Source: Caulobacterales bacterium (GTDB lineage Bacteria > Pseudomonadota > Alphaproteobacteria > Caulobacterales > Caulobacteraceae). From it: 64,000 bases of DNA. The stretch spans positions 20,720-84,719 of the forward strand of contig JACPDR010000027.1 in the NCBI GenBank assembly GCA_016183935.1, read 5' to 3'. The position numbers and the translations under genes were made by a program. Below the pieces are notes generated by a model. The model was given only the letters and a program-made list of their open reading frames with translations, did no database searches and was not told the DNA's origin. Within the stretch, counting starts at the first letter, position 1; every line of letters starts with the position of its first letter. Below are positions 1 through 9,706 of the stretch, in pieces.

Positions 1-26
1 GGCCCTCGCTCCGACGTATCAGGATC

Positions 27-521
27 ATGACCCATCTTTCCCGCCGCCATCTGATGCTGACCGTCGGCGCCTTCGCTGCGGGCGGCTGCTCGCCCGGGCC
101 CGCCGACGCCTCGGAGCGACAGTATGCGGACTCGCCGTTCCGACGGCTGACGGACGCGCAATGGCGGGCGCGGTTGCCGGCGGCGAGCTATCAGACGCTG
201 AGGCACGAGGCGACGGAGCGGCCGTACACCAGCGCGCTGAACGACGAGCACCGGCGCGGGACCTATGTGTGTCGGGGCTGCGAGCTGCCCCTGTTCCGCT
301 CGCAGTGGAAGTTCGAGAGCGGGACCGGCTGGCCGAGCTTCTACGATGTCATCAAGGCCAACATCGGCACGAAGACCGACTACGGCATCGGCATTCCGCG
401 CACGGAGTATCACTGCGCCCGCTGCCTGGGGCATCAGGGGCATATCTTCGACGACGGGCCGCGGCCGACCGGCAAGCGCTATTGCAACAACGGCGTGGCG
501 TTGAGCTTCAGGCCTGCTTGA
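27..521 (+). CDS. msrB: Peptide-methionine (R)-S-oxide reductase, exported (MsrB)
   Basis: Reduces methionine-R-sulfoxide in proteins. The 164-aa product has two zinc-binding CxxC pairs (CRGC near residue 82, CARC near 131), the conserved GTGWPSF segment and the RYCNNGVAL segment with the catalytic Cys close to the C-terminus, all MsrB hallmarks. The N-terminus (SRRHLML, a hydrophobic stretch, then AAGGC) looks like a Tat signal ending in a lipobox, so an envelope-anchored enzyme is inferred rather than the usual cytosolic one. An AGGA lies a few bases before the ATG. It converges on the small membrane gene at 508-882, overlapping its end by 14 nt. Confidence 0.93.
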   Translation: MTHLSRRHLMLTVGAFAAGGCSPGPADASERQYADSPFRRLTDAQWRARLPAASYQTLRHEATERPYTSALNDEHRRGTYVCRGCELPLFRSQWKFESGTGWPSFYDVIKANIGTKTDYGIGIPRTEYHCARCLGHQGHIFDDGPRPTGKRYCNNGVALSFRPA

Positions 522-882
522 GCGCCGCCCGGGCCGACTGCAGGGTCAGGCCCGTCCAGACGCCGGCCATGATCAGCATCAGGCCGTAGTCGCCGTTCGG
601 GGCGATCAGCGGCAGGGCGGCTGAGAGGATGATGACGAGCGGAAACACCATGGCCATGATCAGGGTGGCCGGGGCGGTGCGGTCGATAAGCGGCTTGGGC
701 TTGCGCTTGCGGCTGTGCATCCACAGGCCGTTCAACACGATGAAGCCGAGGGCGCTGAACAGGGCGCAGGCGAGATAGACCGGCGCGCGGTCGGCCGTGG
801 CCGTGGAGATGGCGCTGAGGGCGACCAGGAACAGGGCGAGGACGCTGGTCACGGCCAGCAGGACGTTGGGGGTGCGGTTCAA
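508..882 (-). CDS. Small four-helix membrane protein, unknown function
   Basis: A 124-aa hydrophobic protein with about four predicted membrane helices (VLLAVTSVLALFLVALSAI, a second from APVYLACALF, a third from ATLIMAMVFP, a fourth from YGLMLIMAGV) and a basic KRKPKP loop between helices 2 and 3. The frame is open further upstream, but the best start is the TTG at 882: it overlaps the phaC stop as TTGA and has GAAGG upstream. It is therefore probably translationally coupled to phaC. I do not recognise the family. Its 3' end overlaps the end of msrB. Confidence 0.6.
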   Translation of the reverse strand: MNRTPNVLLAVTSVLALFLVALSAISTATADRAPVYLACALFSALGFIVLNGLWMHSRKRKPKPLIDRTAPATLIMAMVFPLVIILSAALPLIAPNGDYGLMLIMAGVWTGLTLQSARAALKQA

Positions 883-2828
883 GACTTGACCTTCACATAG
901 GCGCCGGGGGCGGGTTCGATGGGCTTCAAGGGTCCTCTGGACGGATTCCGCGCCGGGACCCAATCGCCGGAACGGGCGTGCAGCCAGTCGGCCCAGTGGT
1001 TCCACCAGCTGCCGGGGCGTTCCTCGGCCCCGGCCTGCCATTCGACAAGGCTGTCGGGGAGGGCCGGGTTGAGCCAGTGCTGGTATTTGTTGGCGGCAGG
1101 CGGATTGACCACGCCGGCGATGTGGCCCGAGCCGGCCAGGGTCAGGGTGACGGCGGCGTTCCTGAAGGCCTTCGCCGAGCGGTAGACCGAGGCCATGGGC
1201 GCGATGTGGTCCTCGCGGCTGGCCTGGAAGTAGAGCGGGATGCGGACCTTCGACAGGTCGACGCGAACGCCGCCGATCTCGAACTGGCCCTGCGAAAGGG
1301 CGTTGCGGCCGTACATCGAGCGCAGATAGTCCATGTGCAGCGTCTTCGGCATGCGGGTCTGGTCGGCGTTCCAGAACAGCAGGTCGAAGGCGGGCGGGTC
1401 CTTGCCCAGCAGATAGTTACTGACGAAGAAGGACCAGATCAGGTCGTTGGCGCGCAGGGCGTTGAAGGTTTCGGCCATGGCCGCGCCGGGCAGGACGCCG
1501 CCGGCCGCGTCCATCTGCTGCTCGATCTCGTTGAGCCAGTGGTCGTCGGTGAACAGCAGCAGGTCGCCGGCCTCGGCGAAGTCGTGCTGGGCGGCGAAGA
1601 AGGTGTTGGCGCTGACGCGGGTGTCGTTGTGTTCCGCCATGTGGGCGAGGGCGGCGCCCATCAGGGTGCCGCCGATGCAGTAGCCGACGGTGTTGATGTG
1701 GTCGGTCTGCGATTGCTCGAGCGCCTTCTCGACGGCGCGGTAGACGCCCTTCTGGAGGTAGTCGTCGAAGCCGTAGTTCGCCTTGTCGACGTCCGGATTG
1801 ACCCAGGAGCAGACGAAGACGGTGAAGCCCTGGCTGGACAGCCAGCGGATCATCGAGTTCTCCGGCTGGAGGTCGAGGATGTAGAATTTGTTGATCCACG
1901 GCGGGAAGATCAGCAGCGGAATCGCGCGCTGCTTCTCCGTGGCGGGATCGTACTGGATCAGTTCGAACAGCTCGTCGCGCCAGACCACCTGGCCGGGGGC
2001 GGTGGCGACGTTTTTTCCGACCTCGAAGCGGCCGTAGTCGGCCTGGCTGATCTTCAGCTTGCCGGCGCCGCGCTCCAGGTCGGCGGCGAAATTCTGCATG
2101 CCCTTGACCAGCGATTCGCCGTTGGTCTCGGCCAGGGCCTTCAGGGCGGCCGGGTTGGAGGCGAGGAAGTTGGAGGGGGAGAAGGCGTCGGTCAGCAGTT
2201 TGGTGAAGAACTCGGCGCGGCGTTTGGTGCGCGGGTCGATGTCCTCGACGCTGGAGACTAGGCCGTTCATCCAGTCGGCGGTGACCAGATAGGACTGGCG
2301 CATGACATCGAACATCGGGTTCTCGGACCAGGCCGGGTCCTTGAAGCGCTTGTCCTTCGAGGGCGGGGCGGGGGATTCCTCTCCGGCGGCGCGGCGGGTC
2401 GTGGAGGCCCACAGGTCCATGTAGCGGTTGAACAGGTCGGCCTGGGCGGCGAACAGCTTGTCGGGGCGCGAGGCGAGGCCGGTCATCACCTGGGTCATGG
2501 CCGGGCCGACGTTGAACGGGTCCGGCGACAGGGCGGCGGGCCGGTCGGCCTGACTGAGGGCGGCTTCGGCGATGGCGGCCTGGGCGGTCATGGCCGCCTT
2601 GGCCAGGTTGAGCGACAGGGTCTCCAGCATCTGGCGCTGGTCGGCGCCGGGGAAGGCGAGGGCGGGATCGGGGGCAGGCCGGGGCTCCGTGGCCGGTCCG
2701 GGCGTGGCGGCGGCCTTCGCGGCGCGGGGGCGCGGGGGCTTGGCCGAGGTGGGGCGGCCGGACTTGCGGGCCGGGCGCGGGGCGTCGGTTCCGGGGGCCG
2801 GAGGCGGGGGGATCGGACGCTTGGCCAT
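879..2828 (-). CDS. phaC: Class I poly(3-hydroxyalkanoate) synthase
   Basis: Polymerises 3-hydroxyacyl-CoA into polyhydroxyalkanoate granules. The ~649-aa product has the PhaC N-terminal region followed by an alpha/beta-hydrolase domain with the lipase-like box GYCIGG (nucleophile Cys near 384), Asp near 540 (REDHIAP) and His near 569 (GSGHIAG), the expected catalytic triad. The first ~55 residues are a Pro/Ala/Lys-rich extension. The frame is open to 2867, but the ATG at 2828 is preferred because GGAG sits nine bases before it and the upstream TTG has no ribosome site. Neither phaZ nor a phasin gene is adjacent. Confidence 0.95.
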   Translation of the reverse strand: MAKRPIPPPPAPGTDAPRPARKSGRPTSAKPPRPRAAKAAATPGPATEPRPAPDPALAFPGADQRQMLETLSLNLAKAAMTAQAAIAEAALSQADRPAALSPDPFNVGPAMTQVMTGLASRPDKLFAAQADLFNRYMDLWASTTRRAAGEESPAPPSKDKRFKDPAWSENPMFDVMRQSYLVTADWMNGLVSSVEDIDPRTKRRAEFFTKLLTDAFSPSNFLASNPAALKALAETNGESLVKGMQNFAADLERGAGKLKISQADYGRFEVGKNVATAPGQVVWRDELFELIQYDPATEKQRAIPLLIFPPWINKFYILDLQPENSMIRWLSSQGFTVFVCSWVNPDVDKANYGFDDYLQKGVYRAVEKALEQSQTDHINTVGYCIGGTLMGAALAHMAEHNDTRVSANTFFAAQHDFAEAGDLLLFTDDHWLNEIEQQMDAAGGVLPGAAMAETFNALRANDLIWSFFVSNYLLGKDPPAFDLLFWNADQTRMPKTLHMDYLRSMYGRNALSQGQFEIGGVRVDLSKVRIPLYFQASREDHIAPMASVYRSAKAFRNAAVTLTLAGSGHIAGVVNPPAANKYQHWLNPALPDSLVEWQAGAEERPGSWWNHWADWLHARSGDWVPARNPSRGPLKPIEPAPGAYVKVKS

Positions 2829-2921
2829 GCGCAGGGACTCCGGGGAGGACGTCAGGATCGGACGCAAGGGCCGCCGTCGCCCTTCCGCCAGTCGCGATCA
2901 TGGCATATGACCGGCCCTGAA

Positions 2922-3365
2922 ATGAACGCGCCGATCCGGAAATTCGCAGCGGTCCTGGCCGCCGCCGTCGCCTCGGCCGGTCTGACGGCCTGCGTGGGAG
3001 CGTTCAATCCGCAGACGGACCCGACCTCGCCTGTGGCGCCGCGGGTCCAGGCGCTGGTCGACGCCAACCGCGAATACCCCCGCTGGGCCGACTTTCCGAA
3101 GTCGCCCGAGCCCCAGCCCGACCCGGCCGTCGTCGCCGCCGAGGTCAATACGCTGCGGGTGACGAGCGGAGCGCTGGCGGGCGAGGTCTCGCGCATCGAA
3201 TGGACGCTCAACGAAGATCCCGCCGCCTTCGCCGAGGCGGTGCGGGCCCGGGTCGACGCGGTGCAGGTCGCGCCCGTGACGCAGAATACCGCCGCCGAGA
3301 TCGAGGAATTCGCCCGGCGCGTCCGCGAGCGGGGCCGCGCGCCGCCGCCCATTCCCCGCCGCTAG
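2922..3365 (+). CDS. Small lipoprotein of unknown function
   Basis: About 147 aa, starting MNAPIRKF with a hydrophobic signal and the lipobox LTAC, so most likely a lipidated envelope protein. The mature part is Pro-rich (PEPQPDP), then predicted helical, and ends in a basic RRVRERGRAPPPIPRR tail. The frame allows an ATG 15 bases earlier (2907), which would put MTGPE before the signal. No recognised domain. It is divergent from phaC and immediately upstream of glpX. Confidence 0.7.
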   Translation: MNAPIRKFAAVLAAAVASAGLTACVGAFNPQTDPTSPVAPRVQALVDANREYPRWADFPKSPEPQPDPAVVAAEVNTLRVTSGALAGEVSRIEWTLNEDPAAFAEAVRARVDAVQVAPVTQNTAAEIEEFARRVRERGRAPPPIPRR

Positions 3366-3425
3366 TCCACACAATCAGTCGCCGGGACGACAGAATCCCG
3401 GGATCATCGTCCTCAGGAGAACGCC

Positions 3426-4382
3426 ATGGCCGTCACGGCCCCCTACGCTTCGACGCTGGCCGCAGATGCGGCGCGGGTCACCGAACTGGCCGCCATCGCC
3501 TCGTACGCCCAGATCGGCCGCGGCGACGAGAAGCAGGCCGACCAGCTGGCCGTCGACGCCATGCGCACGGCGCTGAACGCGCTCGACATCGACGGCAAGA
3601 TCGTCATCGGCGAGGGCGAACGCGACGAGGCGCCGATGCTGTACATCGGCGAGAAGGTCGGCACCGGGAAGGGCCCGGCCATCGACATCGCCCTCGATCC
3701 GCTGGAAGGCACGACGCTGACGGCCAAGGCCATGGCCAACGCCCTGTGCGTGCTGTCGATGTCGGCCGAGGGCGGCATGCTGCACGCGCCCGACACCTAT
3801 ATGGACAAGATCGCCATCGGGCCGGGCTATGCGCCGGGCACGGTCGATCTCGACATGAAGCCGCAGGACAACGTCCGCTCGCTGGCCTCGGCCAAGGGCG
3901 TCGATCCGCGCGACATCACCGTCTGCGTCATGGACCGGCCGCGTCACGCCGAGCTGATCGCCGCCCTGCGCGAGGTCGGGGCCAAGGTGCTGCTGATCAC
4001 CGACGGCGACGTGGCGGGCGTGATCCACACGGCCGAGCCGGAGACCGGCATCGACCTGTATCTGGGATCGGGCGGGGCGCCGGAGGGCGTGCTGGCGGCC
4101 TCGGCGCTCAAGTGCGTCGGCGGCCATTTCCAGGGCCGGCTGATCTTCCGCAACGACGACGAGCGGGCCCGGGCCGAGCGCACCGGGGTCAAGGATTTCG
4201 ACCGCAAAGACGACCTGCACGAACTGGTCTCCAAGGATGCGGTGTTCGCGGCCACCGGGGTGACCAAGGGCGCCATGCTGGACGGGGTGCTGGTCCGTGA
4301 CGGCTTCGTCTCGACCCACACGCTGGTGATGGATTCCTCGACCCGGACGATCCAGCGCATCCGCACGACACGGCCGGTCTGA
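3426..4382 (+). CDS. glpX: Class II fructose-1,6-bisphosphatase (GlpX)
   Basis: Hydrolyses fructose-1,6-bisphosphate in gluconeogenesis. The 318-aa product matches the GlpX/FBPase II family: IGEGERDEAPMLYIGE near residue 60, DPLEGT near residue 97 (metal-binding acidic residues), and a C-terminal lithium-sensitive phosphatase-like fold with DGDVAG and GSGGAPEG. AGGAG lies seven bases before the ATG. Its TGA overlaps the recJ ATG by one base (TGATG), so the two genes are probably co-translated. Confidence 0.96.
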   Translation: MAVTAPYASTLAADAARVTELAAIASYAQIGRGDEKQADQLAVDAMRTALNALDIDGKIVIGEGERDEAPMLYIGEKVGTGKGPAIDIALDPLEGTTLTAKAMANALCVLSMSAEGGMLHAPDTYMDKIAIGPGYAPGTVDLDMKPQDNVRSLASAKGVDPRDITVCVMDRPRHAELIAALREVGAKVLLITDGDVAGVIHTAEPETGIDLYLGSGGAPEGVLAASALKCVGGHFQGRLIFRNDDERARAERTGVKDFDRKDDLHELVSKDAVFAATGVTKGAMLDGVLVRDGFVSTHTLVMDSSTRTIQRIRTTRPV

Positions 4383-6184
4383 TGGCCGACGGGGGGAGCC
4401 TGCCTGCGTTTCTGGGGGTTTCCCGCTCGCTGTCCGGGCGCGCCTGGCGGCAGAGGCCGGCCGAGGCGGCGTTGATCCGCGCCCATATGCAGGCGCTCAA
4501 CCTCGAGGAGCCGCTGGCCCGGGCGCTGGCGGCGCGCGGGGTCGGGGCCGACCAGGGCGCGGACTTCCTGCAACCGACGCTGAAGGCGCTGTTCCCCGAT
4601 CCGTCCAGCTTCATGGACATGGACGCGGCGGCGGAGGCGATCCTCGACGCCCTGCAGGCGCAGGCCTCGATCCATGTGTTCGCCGACTATGACGTCGACG
4701 GGGCGTCGAGCGCGGCCCTGCTGGTGCGCTGGTTCCGGGCCATGGGCGCGGAGCTGCCGATCTATGTGCCCGACCGGGTCACCGAGGGCTATGGCCCGAG
4801 CCCCAGGGCCTTCGACACGCTGAAGGCTTCGGGCGCCGATCTGGTCATCACGGTCGACTGCGGCGCGGCGGCCAATGAGGCGGTGGCCCATGCGGCGGCG
4901 GTCGGCTTGAAGGTGGTGGTCATCGACCATCACATGATGCGCGAGCATCCACCGGTCTGCGCGGCCGTGGTCAATCCGAACCGCCCGGGCTGCAACTCCG
5001 GGCAGGGTAATCTGGCGGCGGCGGGGGTGGTGTTCGTGCTGCTGGCCGCGCTGAACCGCGAGGCGCGGCGGCGCGGACTGTTCGAGGGGCGGGAGCAGCC
5101 GGACATTCGACAGTGGCTGGATCTGGCGGCCATGGGGGCGATCTGCGACGTCACCGGCCTGACGGGGTTCAACCGGGCCCTGACCAGCCTCGGCCTGCGG
5201 GTCATGTCGGAGTGGGGCAATCCGGGCCTGCGGGCGCTGCTGGCGGCGGCGGGGAGCGAACCGGGGCCGGCCAAGTCGAACCATGCCGGCTTTATCCTCG
5301 GTCCCCGCATCAACGCCGGCGGGCGGATCGGCAAATCGGACCTCGGCGCGCGGCTGCTGTCGACCGACGACCCGGACGAGGCGCGCGAACTGGCGCAGGA
5401 GCTGGACGCGCTGAACATCGCCCGCCGCGAGGTCGAGCGGCAGGTCACGGACCAGGCGACCCGCATGGTCGAGGCCACCGGCGCCCACGCCGACGGTTCG
5501 GCGGTCGTGGTCATCGAGGGAGCCGACTGGCATCCCGGCGTTGTCGGCATCGTCGCGGGACGGCTGCGCGAGCGCTGGCGCAAGCCGGTGGTGGTGATCG
5601 GGGTCGACGCGGTCAACGGGGTCGGCAAGGGCTCGGGCCGCTCGCAGCCGGGCATGAACCTGGGCCGGGCGGTGCAGGCGGCCTGGGAGGCGGGCGTGCT
5701 GATGGCCGGCGGCGGCCACGCCATGGCGGCGGGGCTGACGGTGAAGGCCGACGACATCGGGCGGCTGCGCGACTTTCTCAACGAGCGGATGGCGGGAGAG
5801 CAGGCCGCGGCGGACGCGCTGGACGGGGTCGAGGTCGACGCCCTGATCGAGCCCGGGGCGGCGTCCCGGGCGCTGTTCGAACAGTTCGAGCAACTGGCCC
5901 CGTTCGGCCCGGCCAATCCCGAGCCGCTGTTCGCCCTCGAGCATGTCGCCGTGCGCGACCCGGTGGCCATGAACGGCGGCCATGTGCGCTGCCGGCTGGT
6001 CGGGGCGGACGGGGCGTCCGTGAAGGCCATCGCCTGGCGCTGCGCCGACCTGCCATTGGGCAAGGCGCTGCTGGCCGGGCAGGGCGGTCTGAGCGTCGCC
6101 GGGCGGCTGAAGGCCGACGACTGGAACGGCCGGCGGGGGGTGCAGTTCGAGATCGAGGACGTCGCCGATCCGCGGATGGCGTAA
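4382..6184 (+). CDS. recJ: Single-stranded-DNA-specific 5'-3' exonuclease RecJ
   Basis: Degrades single-stranded DNA 5' to 3' in recombination (RecF route), base-excision and mismatch repair. The 600-aa protein has the DHH phosphoesterase motifs in order: DYDVDGASS near residue 103, VDCGAAANEAV, IDHHMM near 182, and GPRINAGGRIG near 306. A DHHA1 segment follows with GSGRSQPGMNLG and GGGHAMAAG. A C-terminal OB-like region completes the family length. The ATG overlaps the glpX stop by one base. Confidence 0.96.
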   Translation: MADGGSLPAFLGVSRSLSGRAWRQRPAEAALIRAHMQALNLEEPLARALAARGVGADQGADFLQPTLKALFPDPSSFMDMDAAAEAILDALQAQASIHVFADYDVDGASSAALLVRWFRAMGAELPIYVPDRVTEGYGPSPRAFDTLKASGADLVITVDCGAAANEAVAHAAAVGLKVVVIDHHMMREHPPVCAAVVNPNRPGCNSGQGNLAAAGVVFVLLAALNREARRRGLFEGREQPDIRQWLDLAAMGAICDVTGLTGFNRALTSLGLRVMSEWGNPGLRALLAAAGSEPGPAKSNHAGFILGPRINAGGRIGKSDLGARLLSTDDPDEARELAQELDALNIARREVERQVTDQATRMVEATGAHADGSAVVVIEGADWHPGVVGIVAGRLRERWRKPVVVIGVDAVNGVGKGSGRSQPGMNLGRAVQAAWEAGVLMAGGGHAMAAGLTVKADDIGRLRDFLNERMAGEQAAADALDGVEVDALIEPGAASRALFEQFEQLAPFGPANPEPLFALEHVAVRDPVAMNGGHVRCRLVGADGASVKAIAWRCADLPLGKALLAGQGGLSVAGRLKADDWNGRRGVQFEIEDVADPRMA

Positions 6185-6269
6185 ACGTCGATCACCTCGG
6201 GCATTTTCTACGGCAAAGCCGCTTGCACCCTTCGGAATCGGCGGCTATATCGCCGCTTCCCCGCGCCGC

Positions 6270-6344
6270 GGTCCCTTCGTCTATCGGTTAGGACGTCAGG
6301 TTTTCAACCTGAAAAGAGGGGTTCGACTCCCCTAGGGACTGCCA
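6270..6344 (+). tRNA. tRNA-Glu (UUC)
   Basis: A 75-nt cloverleaf with an encoded CCA end. The acceptor GGTCCCT pairs with AGGGACT (first pair G-U). The anticodon arm TCAGG/CCTGA encloses TTTTCAA, giving anticodon TTC at 6303-6305. The T-arm GGGGTTCGACTCCCC is intact. Confidence 0.97.
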
Positions 6345-6613
6345 CGCGGGGCTTCCCTCTACATCGCTGACGCCGCCGCCTTCCGGACCCCGCCCGGCCG
6401 GAGCGGTCGCCATGGATCGGCGCATCCAAGCACGATCACACCCCGGCGAGCCCGATCCCCGGCCGACGCGCCCCGCCGTTGGAAGCGGTTACAGGCATCA
6501 GTTGAAAAAAATGTTCGCGTTCGGGCTGAAACTTACGTTTTTGGCTTTTCCGACATTCACAGAACCGTGTTAAATAACCGCCGCTCGCACTGATCGCGGG
6601 CCGGGGGAAGACT
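6345..6613 (+). promoter_or_regulatory. AT-richer leader of the cold-shock gene
   Basis: A 269-bp gap between tRNA-Glu and the cold-shock gene. Its distal half (from about 6484) is clearly richer in A and T than the surroundings, with runs such as TTGAAAAAAATG and ACGTTTTTGGCTTTT, and GTGTTAAATAACC close to the gene. A promoter and a long 5' leader are plausible, as cold-shock mRNAs often have structured leaders. I could not fix -35 and -10 boxes with acceptable spacing. Confidence 0.3.
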
Positions 6614-7174
6614 GTGTCCGACTACGAGGGCGTTGAGACGGTCGAGACGGTGCGGATCGCCGGCCGGATAAAATGGTTCGATCCCGGCAAGGGATACGGT
6701 TTCATCGTACCCGATGAGCCGGGCCTGACCGATATGAAGGATGTGCTGCTGCACATCTCCAGCCTGCGCGACAGCGGGCGCGACAGCGCCGCGGAGGGCG
6801 CTCCGATCACGTGTGACTGCGCCCGCCGGCCCAAGGGCTGGCAGGTGACCGAGGTCCATGATCTGGGAGAGGGCGACCCCGACGCCGCGAACCTTCCCCG
6901 CCGCGGCTACGACGCATTGCGGCGGGAAGGCCGCGCCCTGCCTGTCCTCGACGACAGCGGCGGCGGCATGGAAACGGCCGTGGTCAAATGGTTCAACCGC
7001 ACCAAGGGCTACGGCTTCGTGGTCCGGGACGGCCAGCCCGGCGACATCTTCGTCCATGTCGAGACGCTGCGACGCTGCGGGCTGGACGACCTGCTGCCCG
7101 GCGAGGCGGTGGCCGTGCGCTTCGCGGAGGGCCCGAAGGGGCTGGTGGTCGCTGAAATCCGCCCCACCGGCTGA
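6614..7174 (+). CDS. Cold-shock protein with two CSD domains
   Basis: A nucleic-acid-binding protein of 186 aa with two cold-shock domains. Each carries the RNP1-type signature: [13 protein letters not shown] near residues 18-30 and [13 protein letters not shown] near 123-135. A ~40-residue linker rich in Asp and Arg joins them. Tandem-CSD proteins of this length are typical of alphaproteobacteria (as in Caulobacter CspC/CspD-type proteins). The start is GTG with GGGGGAAG a few bases upstream. It is monocistronic, following tRNA-Glu. Confidence 0.9.
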   Translation: MSDYEGVETVETVRIAGRIKWFDPGKGYGFIVPDEPGLTDMKDVLLHISSLRDSGRDSAAEGAPITCDCARRPKGWQVTEVHDLGEGDPDAANLPRRGYDALRREGRALPVLDDSGGGMETAVVKWFNRTKGYGFVVRDGQPGDIFVHVETLRRCGLDDLLPGEAVAVRFAEGPKGLVVAEIRPTG

Positions 7175-7266
7175 CCGGCCTCCCCAGCGGCGGCCGGGCG
7201 CGCTAGACTGGGTTTGCCGCGCGCTCTGATCGGCGCAGTCTGCGGCGGAATGGTCCTGAGGATGGA

Positions 7267-7743
7267 ATGATGTTGGTTCGTCGCGGCTTTCTCGCCGGCC
7301 TCGCCGGTTTGGTCCTGCTGGCGGGATGCGCGGGCGCGGGTACGGCCCAGGGCCCCAACGGGGAGCCGCTGGAGGCGCTGACGGTGACCACCTCGACCGG
7401 CGAGCACCGATTCATGGTCGAGATCGCCGACGACGAGATGGAGCGCCAGCGCGGCCTGATGCATCGGGAGCCGCTGGCCGACGATCGCGGCATGCTGTTC
7501 CAGTTCCCCGACGTGGCCGAGCGCGGCTTCTGGATGCACAACACGCCCAGCCCGCTGGACATCATCTACATCGACCCCTACGGCCGCATCGTCTCGATCG
7601 CGAAGAACGCCACGCCGAACTCGGACGCCCTCATCCCGTCGAACGGACCGGCCATGGGGGTGCTGGAGCTGCGCGCCGGACGGGCCGACGAGATCGCCGC
7701 CAAACCGGGCGACAAGGTCCGCCATCCGTTCTTCGCCGAATAG
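7267..7743 (+). CDS. DUF192 family lipoprotein
   Basis: The 158-aa product begins with a basic N-terminus, a hydrophobic helix and the lipobox LLAGC, then a DUF192 domain with its typical [35 protein letters not shown] and V.ELRAG segments. The family's role is not established; it is a small beta-barrel domain widespread in alphaproteobacteria. GAGGA lies just before the ATG. Two adjacent ATG codons (7267 and 7270) are possible starts. Confidence 0.88.
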   Translation: MMLVRRGFLAGLAGLVLLAGCAGAGTAQGPNGEPLEALTVTTSTGEHRFMVEIADDEMERQRGLMHREPLADDRGMLFQFPDVAERGFWMHNTPSPLDIIYIDPYGRIVSIAKNATPNSDALIPSNGPAMGVLELRAGRADEIAAKPGDKVRHPFFAE

Positions 7744-7799
7744 GCTCCGTTCCGCGTTGCGGCGCGGGGCGGCGCGTGGCAAACACCGCGCCTCTGGAT

Positions 7800-7876
<77 letters not shown>

Positions 7877-7965
7877 TTTGAGTGGGCCGCGGTTGTCGGC
7901 TCTTCGGGACCTTCCGATCCGACGCGGCCCGGGGTTGACCGGGCCGCGATCGTCGACCGGGCCGG

Positions 7966-9252
7966 TCAGATGGCCGCCAGCGCCTGTTCAAGATCGGCGT
8001 ACAGGTCGTCGACGTTCTCGATGCCGACCGACAGCCGGACCAGGTTGTCGCCGATGCCGCAGCGGGCCTTGGCCTCGGCGCTGTAGTCCGAATGGGTGGT
8101 GCTGGACGGGTGGGAGACGAGGCTCTCGGTGCCGCCCAGGCTGACGGCCAGCTTGAACAGACGCAGGGCGTTGAGCATGCGGAAGGCTTCCGCCTCGCCG
8201 CCCCTGAGCCGCAGAGAGAAGGTCGAGCCCGCGCCCGAGCACTGGCGTGCGAAGATGGCCTGCTGGGCCGGAGAGCTCTCGGCTCCGCCGGCGTCCAGCA
8301 CAGCCTCGATCCTGGCGTGGCCGCGCAGGCGGCTGACCAGGTCCATGGCGTTCCGCTGCGACCGTTCCATGCGAATGTGCAGGGTCTCGAGGCTGCGCAT
8401 CAACAGCCAGGCGGTGTGCGGGTCGGTGACCGTGCCGCAGATCGTGCGCATCTCGGCGACCCGTCCCATCAGGTCGGCGCGGCCCATGCAGGCGCCGGCG
8501 ATCAGGTCGGAATGGCCGCCGACGTATTTGGTCAGCGAATACAGGATCAGATCGGCCCCGTGCTGGAGCGGCTTCTGCCACAGCGGGCCGAGGAAGGTGT
8601 TGTCGACCACCAGCGGCGGCGCTTCCGCCTGGCCCAGGGCGCGGATCGCGGCGGCGGCGGCCTGGAGATCGATCAGCTGGTTGGTCGGATTGGCCGGGGT
8701 CTCGACGTAGACCGCCGCCAGGCGGCCGCCCCGGGACGCCGCGGCCGCCGCGGCCTCGCCGATGGCGCGGGTCAGGGCCTCGCCGCCGTCGCAGTCGGCG
8801 ACGCTGACGGTCTCGACCCCCATGCGGGGCAGGATGCGGTCGAACAGGTATTCGGTGCCGCCGTAGGCGGGGGCCGTGTAGACCACGACGTCATTCGGAC
8901 GGCTGAGCGCCAGAATGGTGGTCGAGATCGCCGCCATGCCACTGGAGAAGACCAGCGCCTTGTCGGCGTCGTCCCAGACGGCGAGCCGGTCCTCGAGGAT
9001 CTCGAGATTGGGATTGTTGATCCGCGAGTAGATCAGGCCCAGCGCCTCGTCCGGGTCCTTTTCGCGCAGCCCGTAGGCCACCTCGAAGAAACGCTTGCCG
9101 TCCTCGGCCGACCTGAACACGAAGGTCGAGGTCTGGAAGATCGGCGCCTTGATCGACCCCTCCGACAGGGCGGGGTCGTAGCCATAGCCCATCATCAGGG
9201 TCTCGGGGGACAGCGGACGATCGCCCAAGGTGCGGCTGCGGTGGCGATTCAT
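7966..9252 (-). CDS. Cystathionine gamma-synthase family PLP enzyme
   Basis: Trans-sulfuration enzyme of the Cys/Met metabolism PLP family, 428 aa. It shows the YSRINNPN substrate region, SSGMAAIST, the AYGGTEYLF segment, [15 protein letters not shown], and the cofactor lysine in [11 protein letters not shown]. The C-terminal [12 protein letters not shown] segment is present. Sequence alone does not separate cystathionine gamma-synthase, methionine gamma-lyase and O-acyl-homoserine sulfhydrylase. GAGGGG lies upstream of the ATG. A second family member (metC-like) is 3 kb away. Confidence 0.88.
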   Translation of the reverse strand: MNRHRSRTLGDRPLSPETLMMGYGYDPALSEGSIKAPIFQTSTFVFRSAEDGKRFFEVAYGLREKDPDEALGLIYSRINNPNLEILEDRLAVWDDADKALVFSSGMAAISTTILALSRPNDVVVYTAPAYGGTEYLFDRILPRMGVETVSVADCDGGEALTRAIGEAAAAAASRGGRLAAVYVETPANPTNQLIDLQAAAAAIRALGQAEAPPLVVDNTFLGPLWQKPLQHGADLILYSLTKYVGGHSDLIAGACMGRADLMGRVAEMRTICGTVTDPHTAWLLMRSLETLHIRMERSQRNAMDLVSRLRGHARIEAVLDAGGAESSPAQQAIFARQCSGAGSTFSLRLRGGEAEAFRMLNALRLFKLAVSLGGTESLVSHPSSTTHSDYSAEAKARCGIGDNLVRLSVGIENVDDLYADLEQALAAI

Positions 9253-9387
9253 AGGCGTGTTCCCCTCACTGACGATCGCTCCTGATAGGGGGTTCGAGGG
9301 TATGCGCCAAGCGGTGGTGGACCCGCCGTGGAGCAGCCGCTATCAGGAGCGCAATGAGCCCTCGCGGCCCACCACCAGGACGTCTCC

Positions 9388-9693
9388 ATGCTCGCCCGCA
9401 TCTATCGCCCCGCCAAGACCGCCATGCAGTCCGGCAAGGCCAACACCAGACAGTGGCGGCTCGAATTCGAACCGGCGTCGGCGCGCAGCATCGATCCGCT
9501 GATGGGCTGGACCAGCTCGGCGGACATGAACGGCCAGGTGCGGCTGGATTTCGACTCGAAAGAGGAGGCGATCGCCTACGCCGAGCGTTACGGCATCCCG
9601 TTCCGCCTGCACGAGCCGCAGGAGCCGCCGGTGATTCTCAAGGCCTATGCCGACAACTTCGCCACCAACCGCCGGGTCCCCTGGACGCACTAG
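9388..9693 (+). CDS. NADH dehydrogenase accessory subunit, NDUFS4-like
   Basis: A 101-aa member of the ETC complex I NDUFS4/18-kDa family: MLARIYRPAKTAMQSGKANT at the start, WRLEFEP, PLMGWTSSADM, and the C-terminal SYAEN-like YADNF with FATNRRVPWTH. In alphaproteobacteria and mitochondria this accessory subunit binds the peripheral arm of complex I and helps assembly and stability. It is encoded alone here, away from any nuo operon, which is usual for this group. Confidence 0.92.
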   Translation: MLARIYRPAKTAMQSGKANTRQWRLEFEPASARSIDPLMGWTSSADMNGQVRLDFDSKEEAIAYAERYGIPFRLHEPQEPPVILKAYADNFATNRRVPWTH

Positions 9694-9706
9694 ACGCCGG
9701 CTCGCC

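Noticed and set aside
3380..3407. Hairpin CCGGGA...TCCCGG in the glpX leader
   Set aside because: Only six pairs with an eight-base loop, no T-tract and no conserved pattern; not strong enough for a terminator or riboswitch.
3944..5983. A 679-aa minus-strand open frame
   Set aside because: Shadow of glpX-recJ with Arg/Asp/Gln-rich low-complexity sequence.
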